Shown: in pieces, positions 29,844-37,350 of the stretch
Position numbering within the stretch: the first letter of the stretch is position 1
Layout of the letters: each line of letters opens with the position of its first letter
Assembly: GCA_000306725.1 (NCBI GenBank)
Contig: CP003083.1
Span: 1,054,001-1,118,000, forward strand
DNA from: Methanolobus psychrophilus R15
GTDB taxonomy: Archaea > Halobacteriota > Methanosarcinia > Methanosarcinales > Methanosarcinaceae
Reading direction: 5' to 3'
Length of the DNA stretch: 64,000 nucleotides
Translations under genes and position numbers: made by a program
Notes under the pieces: model-generated
What the model saw: only the letters and a program-made list of their open reading frames with translations
The model's database searches: none
Told to the model about the DNA's origin: nothing

Positions 29844-31337
29844 TTGACCAAAACGGAAGCAAGACCGGATATTTACCTTGGGGAAGAACAAGGTCCGCAT
29901 GATATCAGAGCAATCAATGCAGAAGAGTTACAAAATGAGGAAAATATAGAAAACAGCACCCTTGTGGAAATACACACAGATGCACTCAAAAGCGAGTTCA
30001 TCTGCAAGGTAAAGGCTACAAGTACATGGTGTTCGCTCTTGATGGACAATATCATATCAGGGATATCCCTCCTGAATAGGAACAGTGAGAACGAAGAGAC
30101 GCTCTGTCCCTACAAACTGAGGTCCTCGAAAAAACACGGGATAATAACCGTGAACTGCAAAGAGTGTTCCCATGGATCCACATTCCAGAGCCCTGTCTGC
30201 AGAAAGAATGTCTTCAACATACTCCTCAGAGAACCCGCAATTGACAGGCTTGTTCTCTCAAACCTATATGAGAGGGACTATGAAGGAAAAAATCTTGCAA
30301 TTATCTACATGATGGCACATCTCCACGACCGCCTGAGCTCCTATTCCACTGCAAGGTTAACACATGAGAACTGCACCTACAAGGAATGCAGGAAATGTGC
30401 ATCCACCCGCCAGCAATTGATAGAGGACATCATTACAACAGCCGGACAGGACCCTTTGAAGGCCTGTTCTGTAATCAACCTGTACTGCGATCCGTACAGT
30501 TTTAGAGACATGAGAGCAGGAGAATACGAGAAATGCGAAAAATGTATTCAGGATTTCATGAGCATTCTTCAGGAGATGTCAACCTACTCTCTCGACATAA
30601 AAAGATCCTTGCACACTAAAGTTACGGGGCCTTGCGATGGCGTTGAAGATACAGATTACGAAGTATACCTGAGATCGTACGTCAGACCGCCCTTTTCCAC
30701 TTCACGGATATACATCGAGCCTCCGGACAATACGGTCTTCCTTGAGTGCTACGACATTGATCACATGAACGAAAGGTCACTTCCCGTATCTATCTACCAG
30801 CTGACTGACCGGCCGGAGAAGATGTATGTTATAAATCCTGCGGAGTATTGCCTTGAAGCTGATGAGATTGAGATTATTGAAACCGTGAGGAAGAAGATGA
30901 TAAGGCATCGCCCCAAAGACTTGCAGTTCGCAAACCCCTCCAGCTCAAGGAACTATTTCAAGCTGCTGGGAAAACGCCTGTTACTGGAGGAGGCCGAACT
31001 TCGGAGAATGACACTGGAGCCTTCGAAAGTTAAACTCTACACAGACATCCTTGCCAAGTACACAACCGGCCTTGGCATACTTGAGGACCTGCTCTCTGAT
31101 GAAAGGATCACGGACGTGTATGTCAATGCACCGGCTGACAGGAACCCTGTACATGTTGTGCTGGACGGGGAAGAGTGCGTCACCAATATTTTCCTGTCCC
31201 AGGATGACATGGACTCGATGGTATCCAGGCTTCGGTCTATAAGCGGCCGTCCCTTTGGAGAAGCCACCCCTGTGCTTGAGATGTTCCTGAAGGAATATAA
31301 ATGTTATTGGGCATGTTCCTATAATTCATCTAATTAA
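29844..31337 (+). CDS. Secretion/pilus ATPase, N-terminal part, cut by integration
   Basis: This is the first part of a type II/IV secretion ATPase of the GspE/TadA/FlaI kind that powers pilus or archaellum-like assembly. I choose the TTG at 29844 because GGAG lies seven bases upstream; the GTG at 29817 has no ribosome site. Residues 60-260 hold a cysteine-rich region (CPYKLRS, CKECSHG, CTYKECRKCAS), common in methanogen homologues. The end (TTGLGILEDLLSDERITDVYVNAP, SGRPFGEATPVLEMFLKEY) is the N-terminal ATPase subdomain. After FLKEY the frame enters the element and ends with 11 foreign codons. The Walker motifs are in the distant other half (50988). Confidence 0.88.
   Translation: MTKTEARPDIYLGEEQGPHDIRAINAEELQNEENIENSTLVEIHTDALKSEFICKVKATSTWCSLLMDNIISGISLLNRNSENEETLCPYKLRSSKKHGIITVNCKECSHGSTFQSPVCRKNVFNILLREPAIDRLVLSNLYERDYEGKNLAIIYMMAHLHDRLSSYSTARLTHENCTYKECRKCASTRQQLIEDIITTAGQDPLKACSVINLYCDPYSFRDMRAGEYEKCEKCIQDFMSILQEMSTYSLDIKRSLHTKVTGPCDGVEDTDYEVYLRSYVRPPFSTSRIYIEPPDNTVFLECYDIDHMNERSLPVSIYQLTDRPEKMYVINPAEYCLEADEIEIIETVRKKMIRHRPKDLQFANPSSSRNYFKLLGKRLLLEEAELRRMTLEPSKVKLYTDILAKYTTGLGILEDLLSDERITDVYVNAPADRNPVHVVLDGEECVTNIFLSQDDMDSMVSRLRSISGRPFGEATPVLEMFLKEYKCYWACSYNSSN
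31284..31297 (+). repeat. attL core (left attachment site)
   Basis: TTCCTGAAGGAATA, identical to 50970-50983. The first 12 bases are a 5-bp inverted repeat TTCCT/AGGAA around GA, a shape expected of a tyrosine recombinase crossover site. In the ATPase it encodes FLKEY. Confidence 0.88.
31315..31323 (+). repeat. Arm-type site next to attL
   Basis: GTTCCTATA, whose reverse complement TATAGGAAC lies at 50942-50950 beside attR. Each is separated from its core palindrome by exactly 19 bases, so in the excised circle they would flank the core symmetrically. Candidate integrase binding sites. Confidence 0.6.
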
Positions 31338-31367
31338 ATATAACGACAATATCTAAATACCAATACT

Positions 31368-31403
31368 CACCATATTTAGATTATAATGTTATACCATATG
31401 GTG
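31368..31403 (+). promoter_or_regulatory. Inverted operator upstream of the AbrB-like gene
   Basis: CACCATAT (31368-31375) and ATATGGTG (31396-31403) form an inverted pair around an AT-rich TATA-like stretch; the second arm is itself part of the palindrome ACCATATGGT. It lies directly before the AbrB-like start, which suggests autoregulation. Confidence 0.4.
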
Positions 31404-31408
31404 ATAAA

Positions 31409-31567
31409 ATGCCGAAATTACAGCACAACAATAACCAGTATTTCTTGACTATACCTAAAGACATAGTTGAACTTGAGGGCTGGACCAAGGGACAGGAAAT
31501 TAAGTTGCGCCGCATATCTGCAAAAGGTGAAGAGTACATTGCATTGATACCCGTTGAGCAGCTTTAG
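31409..31567 (+). CDS. SpoVT-AbrB-like DNA-binding protein
   Basis: 52 residues, too short for many gene callers. The swapped-hairpin pattern is clear: NNQYFLTIPKDIVELEGWTK-GQEIKLRRI, then EEYIALIPVEQL. Members are dimeric DNA-binding transition regulators or antitoxins. Start ATG at 31409 with GGTG six bases upstream. It is the first gene inside the left end of the element and faces inward; no toxin partner is adjacent, so a regulator role is more likely. Confidence 0.75.
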   Translation: MPKLQHNNNQYFLTIPKDIVELEGWTKGQEIKLRRISAKGEEYIALIPVEQL

Positions 31568-31591
31568 CCCTTGAACCTGTTCACTGAGGGC

Positions 31592-31608
31592 GCAGGCAGG
31601 GCTGTGGA
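31592..31608 (-). repeat. Dispersed motif CCACAG-CCTGCCTGC, copy 1
   Basis: First of eleven copies of an approximately 18-bp motif (minus-strand form TCCACAGCCCTGCCTGC). The other copies are at 33564, 36004, 36052, 37300, 43361, 44073, 45967, 46266, 48341 and 48557, all within the element and on both strands. It sits 25 bases after the AbrB-like stop; the rest of 31568-31736 shows no gene. Confidence 0.55.
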
Positions 31609-31736
31609 AGGGCTTTCTTGATATGGTTGATAAGTTTGTATCTCTCTGCTTTTGAGCCCTATGCAGACGATTGTAGGCCGAATCGATTAGGGTAGAATAT
31701 TTACTCTTGCATTAAAAAATTAATTGAGGAATATAT

Positions 31737-32582
31737 TCATTTTTTACTTCTAGGTTTACGTATTGAAAATACAAGGTAAGAACACATTATTGAAACAAAT
31801 AACAGTAAACTCAGAGATGAACCAGAATTGCCTAGTAACCTAGTTTCAGAATTATCATCTGCTTCACTCGCAGGAACAGGAACATTATCATACATTATCT
31901 GCGATGGGGTATCATCAGATTCTGTTCTATAGATTAAAATGAATTTTTCGTTGTTCCTTGTTACATCAATAACACGATTAACAGGTATCAAACCATATGC
32001 AGCTTCTCCTTCTACTTCTATATTGCCTTTTGGAACTTCACCACCCCACTCACCATATTGCCGTGAATCCACGGATGGTACATATATAGAATATGAACTA
32101 CCAAGAGGTGTTCCTGTAGTGTCAACTGCTATTATATTAATTACGATTCGCTCAGGAGCATTGGGACCAGTTGAAGGTACCCCTTTAAAAAATACGGTAC
32201 TTTCATCGAAGTGGTCATAATATGTTCCACTTGCACGAACATCAAAGTAACTAGCTACAATATAAGGGAAGGCGTGTCCATAAACAGTGAATTCTACTAT
32301 CCTTGACTGGCCAGAGTTTAAATATATAGTTTCTGATTGTGGAAAAATAGAAAGATATTCATTATATTGACCCTTTAAAAACGGTTTAACAGTTACGGGT
32401 CCACTTCCTTGGTCTGCTTTCACAGTTACACTGAGTGTGGCAGTACCTCCCTGATGAATATCAGATGACATCTGTGAATCTATTATTTTTGGTATAACAT
32501 TGTTTTCTTCTATGACAAGAGTGCCTGTTGATATAATGGCAATCACAATCAAGCAGATGATAATCATTTTTTTTCTGTACAT
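31737..32582 (-). CDS. Secreted, membrane-anchored hypothetical protein
   Basis: 281 residues. N-terminal signal or anchor (MIIICLIVIAIISTGTLVI), an extracytoplasmic beta-rich domain with immunoglobulin-like strand patterns (GGTATLSVTVKADQGSGPV, SRIVEFTVYGHAFPYIVA), and a C-terminal membrane helix (SSLSLLLFVSIMCSYLVF) followed by RKPRSKK. It is thus a surface protein held at the C-terminus. No known family. It is the first of several envelope proteins carried by the element. Confidence 0.7.
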   Translation of the reverse strand: MYRKKMIIICLIVIAIISTGTLVIEENNVIPKIIDSQMSSDIHQGGTATLSVTVKADQGSGPVTVKPFLKGQYNEYLSIFPQSETIYLNSGQSRIVEFTVYGHAFPYIVASYFDVRASGTYYDHFDESTVFFKGVPSTGPNAPERIVINIIAVDTTGTPLGSSYSIYVPSVDSRQYGEWGGEVPKGNIEVEGEAAYGLIPVNRVIDVTRNNEKFILIYRTESDDTPSQIMYDNVPVPASEADDNSETRLLGNSGSSLSLLLFVSIMCSYLVFSIRKPRSKK

Positions 32583-32724
32583 AATCTCACCACAATTTAA
32601 TCGTATTACAATAAAGATATCAAAACCTTATTTTAAAAAGGGCTTCATAAGTATAAACTTAACTAGAGAGTTATTATCTTGTGGTACTGAAATTGCCCAT
32701 AAGTCACTTTTTAATTGATATTTT

Positions 32725-33019
32725 GTAACTATTCAGCCTGACAAAATTGTTATCATTGGCCAGCTTAGTAAAAAGTTGATGCGTTAAATCGTTTTAACAA
32801 ATTTATTTTAACTGTAGCAATTATAGTTAATAACTGATTGTTTGAAACTTATGGCATTAGCATAACTGCCAATATGCAATGGTTTTAGAACTAATAAGTT
32901 ACAAACCAAGGGTGTTTAACTATAATTGCTTTTTTGGGTTTCCGAAATTTCAGGTCAAAATGCCTCTATTCTAATAGAATCAGCATCATTGGGCTGATTG
33001 TAGTAGGCTGAATAGTTAC
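32725..33019. mobile_element. 295-bp MITE with perfect 15-bp ends and 8-bp duplication
   Basis: Ends GTAACTATTCAGCCT (32725-32739) and AGGCTGAATAGTTAC (33005-33019) are perfect inverted repeats. They are flanked by GATATTTT on both sides (32717-32724 and 33020-33027), an 8-bp target duplication. Two further inverted pairs are nested on nearly the same centre (32873): AGCAATTATAGTTAA (32816) with its complement at 32916, and GTTTGAAACTTA (32840) with a near-complement at 32895. No ORF. Ends starting GTAA with 8-bp duplications are typical of the IS66 family, which could mobilise it in trans. Confidence 0.85.
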
Positions 33020-33180
33020 GATATTTTTATTATAACTAGACTACGAATATTGATTTGAATAGGTATCTACAGAGCCAAGATATGATAAGTAAAGATTAGT
33101 TAACCCTAATTTCACTTTCACTTCACTCGGCTTATCCACTTTAACTTGGGAGTCAGACCATCTATCAAAGGTGTGATTTT

Positions 33181-33438
33181 ATGGACTCTAGGCTGCAAGA
33201 ACAGGACTTGTATGGACTGCTCGATATGTATAGAGCAGAACTCAAAACTTCCGCATTGACCACCTTCGATATCCCGAAGTTCATTGACAAAAATCAACCA
33301 TGTGAGCCTATTAAGGTCTTGAAATATATCGTTCTTGGAAATGCATGTTCTTGGAGGTCTTATGAGGTTGCATGTAGGCATTATGAGAAGTATCAGCATT
33401 TTATTGACAATCTGATTGAAGGGATTATTCAAGTTTAG
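33181..33438 (+). CDS. Small hypothetical protein
   Basis: 85 residues, ATG at 33181 with AAAGGTG seven bases upstream. Soluble and probably helical (LQEQDLYGLLDMYRAEL; HYEKYQHFIDNLIEGIIQV). No recognised domain. A frame on the opposite strand covers the same bases but lacks a ribosome site. The region from here to 33646 has only a 40-bp direct repeat. Confidence 0.5.
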   Translation: MDSRLQEQDLYGLLDMYRAELKTSALTTFDIPKFIDKNQPCEPIKVLKYIVLGNACSWRSYEVACRHYEKYQHFIDNLIEGIIQV

Positions 33439-33540
33439 CAAGAGAATCAAATGACTTTATTGCGCTCTACAATCAGCTACATAGGGACTTTTTGAGCGAG
33501 TTCAGGTATTTGTATGACCTGAAAAATGGTTGCATCTAAA

Positions 33541-33580
33541 GCGATTGTGGTGAGTATCAGACAGGGCAGGGGATGTGGAG
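33541..33580 (+). repeat. 40-bp direct repeat, copy A
   Basis: Matches 37277-37316 at 39 of 40 positions (begins GCGATTGTGGTGAGTATCAG). The copies flank a 3.7-kb block holding four membrane/secreted protein genes, so the block may have entered or duplicated as a unit. The 3' end of the repeat contains a copy of the dispersed CCACA...CCTGCC motif. Confidence 0.75.
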
Positions 33581-33646
33581 GATACCTGGAGAAAGAACAA
33601 GCTCTAAGCATTGTGAATATTTCATCAGGCAGTAAATATTTGTCAT

Positions 33647-34183
33647 ATGCTACACTTCAATAAGTCTATATATTCCGGGATAATTGATTCATCAATGATT
33701 GGAATGGACACACTGTATAATGCTGAGGGGACGGTGGCTTATGCTCTGGTGTTCATACTGGCAGCTGTTCCGTGGATAGAGTTGCTTGTGGTCATCCCTC
33801 CGGGGATTGCCCTTGGCCTGGACCCTCTTGCTGTTGCCTTGTTGGCATTTTCAGGGAATCTGGCCACAGTATATCTTCTCGTATATGCACATCATTCATT
33901 GAATTCCGTCTGGAAAAGGTTCAGGATGGGTGAGGAGGACCGGCCATCTTCAGGTAAAAAGAAGAAGGTTATGAGCATATGGGACAGATACGGCCTGCCT
34001 GGGTTGGCTTTGATATCACCTATCATCACAGGCACACATCTTGCTGCTCTCATTGCCCTAGGTCTGGGTTCAAAGAAGTACTCTATTGTGCTGTGGATGA
34101 GCCTGAGCATTCTGATATGGACTATTGTGGTTACCGTAGCTTCCTATTATGGGATAGAGAGCCTGAAACATCTGCTGGAGTAG
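33647..34183 (+). CDS. Small multidrug export-like membrane protein (COG2426)
   Basis: 178 residues with about four membrane helices. The VPWIELLVVIPPGIALGLDPL motif and LPGLALISPIITGTHLAALIALGLG match the small multidrug exporter family (DedA-like topology), whose substrates are not established. The start is uncertain: ATGs at 33647, 33695 and 33704 are in frame and none has a clear ribosome site. Its richer GC content and codon use look like host DNA rather than the rest of the element, so it may be captured cargo. Confidence 0.75.
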   Translation: MLHFNKSIYSGIIDSSMIGMDTLYNAEGTVAYALVFILAAVPWIELLVVIPPGIALGLDPLAVALLAFSGNLATVYLLVYAHHSLNSVWKRFRMGEEDRPSSGKKKKVMSIWDRYGLPGLALISPIITGTHLAALIALGLGSKKYSIVLWMSLSILIWTIVVTVASYYGIESLKHLLE

Positions 34184-34394
34184 TCATCTTCCTATTTATC
34201 TTTCTACTAAATAAATTGATTAAGTACCTATATTTAGAAACATTGTTTCCAATACAATAAATGCTCATAGTCATTTTTTATAAATGTACGTTAGTTCAGA
34301 ATTAGGGACGAGAGATACACGCAATCCATTGCAGTTCTCTTGAGACTCTTTCTGCAACTTATAGTGGTTTGATAAATATAGTGGGGTACAACAT

Positions 34395-35591
34395 ATGAAA
34401 CAATACATAGCAATAGCAATAGCCATACTATTTATGGCAATACCAGTATCAGCATACGACCAAACCTACATTTTCACAAAAGACGACTTCACCCTAGCAG
34501 GTGGAGAAGACATTCCATGCGACTTCACCTTAACTCTATATCCCTCATACGATGGAAGAGACCTATATCACACCTTCCAATCTCCTGAAACATATCTTAG
34601 TGGCTCATACAGAATATCCATAAGCCCTGAACTCAACGTAGAAAATATAATTCACGACACACGCTTTTCCAACAACTTCAACATAACAGACCACATTCCG
34701 GGACATTCCCTCCTATACTACTCTCCATATTTCGAGAACGACCAAACCGTCTATGTTGAAGTCCGCCTATACATAGAACATACCTCAATAGAAAATCATA
34801 CCTCAACTTACGGACATTACCTACTCAAAGAAACATGCACTCTTGGTTCCAACGTTCTCACCGTACCTGACCCACAAGAACCAAACTTCCCAATCGACGG
34901 TTATATAACTCCTTCAGCACCCTCCATTGATTCCTTCACAATCGAACAATACCACACCAACAATCGATACAATGTGCGCCATGCATTCCATTTTTCCTTC
35001 TCTGACCTAAACGGTCATAACGACATATCTTCTATAACCCTTTCAATAACAGACCTAAACTCAACACATCCAGAATATGCAACCGACAATCGCACAATAA
35101 CTCCAACCATAACACCCATAAACATAAGTCATGCAAAATCAAGTTTTGGAGTCTATGAACTATATCCTCCATACACATATTCCATAACCCTAACCTTAAC
35201 TGACTCCACATCTCTATCTTCTAGCGCAACCATCCTCCACACACCCAAAGGTTCCTCAACTCCCGTAATATTACCCATGTTCACCATAAACCCAGTTTAC
35301 TTTTCCGACACACCTGCTGGCTCAACCGCCACAGCATCCTTAACAATAAATAACAACAATGGTCCAGAAGTCAAAGTAAACACCCTATCTTTTGCCGACT
35401 TCAAGATACATTCAAACAGCGGAACTCTTATAGACCAAATAAATGCCATATCCCTAACCTTCTCAATCCCAACAACAACCCTTTCAAGTGGAGAATCCCT
35501 TTGTATTCCCCTTTCCCTATACATACCACCCGGAACTAAAGCCGGCTCAATCCATTCATCCGGCTCCTTAATACTGGAGACTCTAGCATGA
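34395..35591 (+). CDS. Large secreted hypothetical protein (G-poor gene)
   Basis: 398 residues with a signal peptide (KQYIAIAIAILFMAIPVSA). The mature part is beta-rich and Ser/Thr-rich. The C-terminal stretch (AGSTATASLTINNNNGPEVK ... TTTLSSGESLCIPLSLYIPP) resembles repeated immunoglobulin-like surface domains. There is no membrane anchor at the end. Start ATG at 34395; upstream ATAAATATAGTGG gives a TATA-like box and weak ribosome site. The coding strand has strikingly little G and much C and A. The stop overlaps the next start (ATGA), so it is coupled to the anchored partner at 35588. Confidence 0.75.
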   Translation: MKQYIAIAIAILFMAIPVSAYDQTYIFTKDDFTLAGGEDIPCDFTLTLYPSYDGRDLYHTFQSPETYLSGSYRISISPELNVENIIHDTRFSNNFNITDHIPGHSLLYYSPYFENDQTVYVEVRLYIEHTSIENHTSTYGHYLLKETCTLGSNVLTVPDPQEPNFPIDGYITPSAPSIDSFTIEQYHTNNRYNVRHAFHFSFSDLNGHNDISSITLSITDLNSTHPEYATDNRTITPTITPINISHAKSSFGVYELYPPYTYSITLTLTDSTSLSSSATILHTPKGSSTPVILPMFTINPVYFSDTPAGSTATASLTINNNNGPEVKVNTLSFADFKIHSNSGTLIDQINAISLTFSIPTTTLSSGESLCIPLSLYIPPGTKAGSIHSSGSLILETLA

Positions 35592-35995
35592 AAACCATAT
35601 ACACCCTTTTAACCGTCGCTATAATCATAGCGACTTTTTCTTTTTATGCATCAGCAACCACAACCTACGTCCTCAACTTCACATCTGATGGCAACACTAC
35701 AACAACAAACATCACTGAAACAGACACATCAGCACCTCCATCAGCACCTACGACTCCTACGATGAAGTCCTCATATTCTGGCCCTATGGAAGCTCCATCT
35801 CAAGACGAAACATTGAATCAAACTCTTGAATCGAACACAAGCTTTCAGTCTACTGAAGACCCTCAGGTAGACTATCAAGGTGCTATCAACAATACAAGCC
35901 CTACTGAACAAGAACCGACACCTGCTCTTCCCTTGACTTACACAGCACCCTTGGTTCTTCTGTTCCTTCTGTTCATAGCGCGTAAAAAGATTTGA
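35588..35995 (+). CDS. Anchored Ser/Thr-rich surface protein, coupled partner
   Basis: 135 residues. Signal peptide (YTLLTVAIIIATFSFYASA), a Thr/Ser/Pro-rich linker likely to be glycosylated (NTTTTNITETDTSAPPSAP), and a C-terminal hydrophobic segment followed by ARKKI. The layout resembles a sortase-like or simple tail anchor with short proline-containing lead (PTPALPLTYTAPLVLLFLLF). Because the upstream gene product lacks an anchor and the genes overlap by four bases, the two may form a surface complex. Confidence 0.7.
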   Translation: MKTIYTLLTVAIIIATFSFYASATTTYVLNFTSDGNTTTTNITETDTSAPPSAPTTPTMKSSYSGPMEAPSQDETLNQTLESNTSFQSTEDPQVDYQGAINNTSPTEQEPTPALPLTYTAPLVLLFLLFIARKKI

Positions 35996-36003
35996 ACCAG
36001 AAG

Positions 36004-36067
36004 CCCACAGGCCCTGCCACGGTATTCAGGTGCTTTACCTAACACCTTGTAGGCAGGGTTCTGTGGG
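36004..36067 (+). terminator. Three-tier stem-loop after the surface-protein pair
   Basis: CCCACAG/CTGTGGG, CCTGCC/GGCAGG and AGGTG/CACCT pair in nested order (36004-36067), giving one long interrupted hairpin about 9 bases after the stop of the preceding gene. The outer arms are two copies of the dispersed motif in inverted orientation. A terminator or RNA-stability element is likely. Nothing else is visible up to 36260. Confidence 0.5.
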
Positions 36068-36260
36068 TGCAATTTGTTGAAAGTAAGTAGATTTCATTTT
36101 ATTATGCTCTACAATCGCTCAGTTAGGGCTTTATTTGTTGTTTTGATGGTATCGTATGTCTGATGTTTTATGTGCTTGTAGGGCTTCTAAGGGGCTGGAA
36201 GTGGTGGAAAGTGGGATTTGAATTTAATACTCTAGCATAAGGAGATTAACTTGCAGGATA

Positions 36261-36938
36261 CTATTTAAGCGGGAAACTAGTAAATAAAGATATTCCGCCA
36301 AACACTATATACATTAAAAATAAAAAATATATAAGAAGCACTACAATTTTTAAAAGGTCATACGCATTTGAAAAATTAAACACTTTTTCATTCTCATCTA
36401 CTGTGTTTAAATCTTTTATTTCGAGATTTTTGATGTCTTTTATGTGTGCAGATATTATATTAAGTTTTGGACTTTTTCCAATGCATGTAAAACGTATTTT
36501 GAAATAATCTTTTTGATTCAACAAATCAAATGAATATTTAAGAGTTCCTTCTCTACTACTATTGTGGAGAACAATTACTTCAATTTCCTTCGGATTTTTT
36601 TCTATAACTTCATCTGATATTAAATTTGCATTATCGCTAAACTCAAAAGTTAATGGGATAGAAATGTCCTGTTGCGTTATGGGAATATCGCCATTATTTA
36701 CTATTTTAACTTCTAGCATTGAAAGATTATTTACTATCTCTCCTTTGTAATGTATTTCTATATAATCTCTTATTTGTGGTTTTATGTCAATGAGTGATAA
36801 ATTCGGATATATAACACATTGTAATCGTTTTCTTTTGATGTTTAACTTATAAATAAATACAGGAATTACAATAGCAGCTATAATTGCAATAACAGTTAAT
36901 ATTACTTGTACATCTACCACTATGAATACTCCAACCAA
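36261..36938 (-). CDS. Membrane hypothetical protein
   Basis: 225 residues. An N-terminal helix (VILTVIAIIAAIVIPVFIY), a soluble middle domain of about 140 residues and a C-terminal helix (LLKIVVLLIYFLFLMYIVF). The soluble part (KIVNNGDIPITQQDISIPL, VIVLHNSSREGTLKYSFDLL) has the pattern of a beta-sandwich often seen in bacterial membrane proteins near defence loci, but I do not assign a family. It converges with the surface pair. Confidence 0.65.
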   Translation of the reverse strand: MVGVFIVVDVQVILTVIAIIAAIVIPVFIYKLNIKRKRLQCVIYPNLSLIDIKPQIRDYIEIHYKGEIVNNLSMLEVKIVNNGDIPITQQDISIPLTFEFSDNANLISDEVIEKNPKEIEVIVLHNSSREGTLKYSFDLLNQKDYFKIRFTCIGKSPKLNIISAHIKDIKNLEIKDLNTVDENEKVFNFSNAYDLLKIVVLLIYFLFLMYIVFGGISLFTSFPLK

Positions 36939-37276
36939 CTTATAATGTTAGTATACTAATAATTACATATTAAACTTATGTATTTTGTAATACTTATCCA
37001 CATACATGAAAGCCTGCAAAACAATCAGTATACTTTTTAAGTGAAAGAGAATACTTTTTAAAAAGTTCCTTTTTTTCTTGCCATGTAAAAAAAGTAATAT
37101 TTCTATACATAAGTTCTTTTTCCTTGTTACCTAGAACTTCTCATACTGGTGCGACTTATACAATTTGAACTGCGTTTAAGCTCATTAGCACCTCTCAGGG
37201 TCACGCAGACCGCACAGAGAGGGTTTTGTTTGATGGTTTGATGTAATTGTGCTACCTGCGAAGTGACCCTGTTAGG

Positions 37277-37316
37277 GCGATTGTGGTGAGTATCAGACAG
37301 GGCAGGGAATGTGGAG
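37277..37316 (+). repeat. 40-bp direct repeat, copy B
   Basis: 39 of 40 identical to 33541-33580. It lies between the membrane-protein gene and hsdM. The rest of 36939-37350 is AT-rich with no gene I can support. Confidence 0.75.
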
Positions 37317-37350
37317 AGAAGCTAAGTCACTTCAATTGTTTAATTCCAAG

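Noticed and set aside
32725-33019. Replication origin based on the concentric inverted repeats
   Set aside because: The exact 8-bp flanking duplication and perfect 15-bp ends show a transposed MITE; the iteron array is the better origin candidate.
33118-33450. 110-codon frame on the minus strand opposite the small gene at 33181
   Set aside because: The plus-strand frame has AAAGGTG before its ATG; this one has no start signal.
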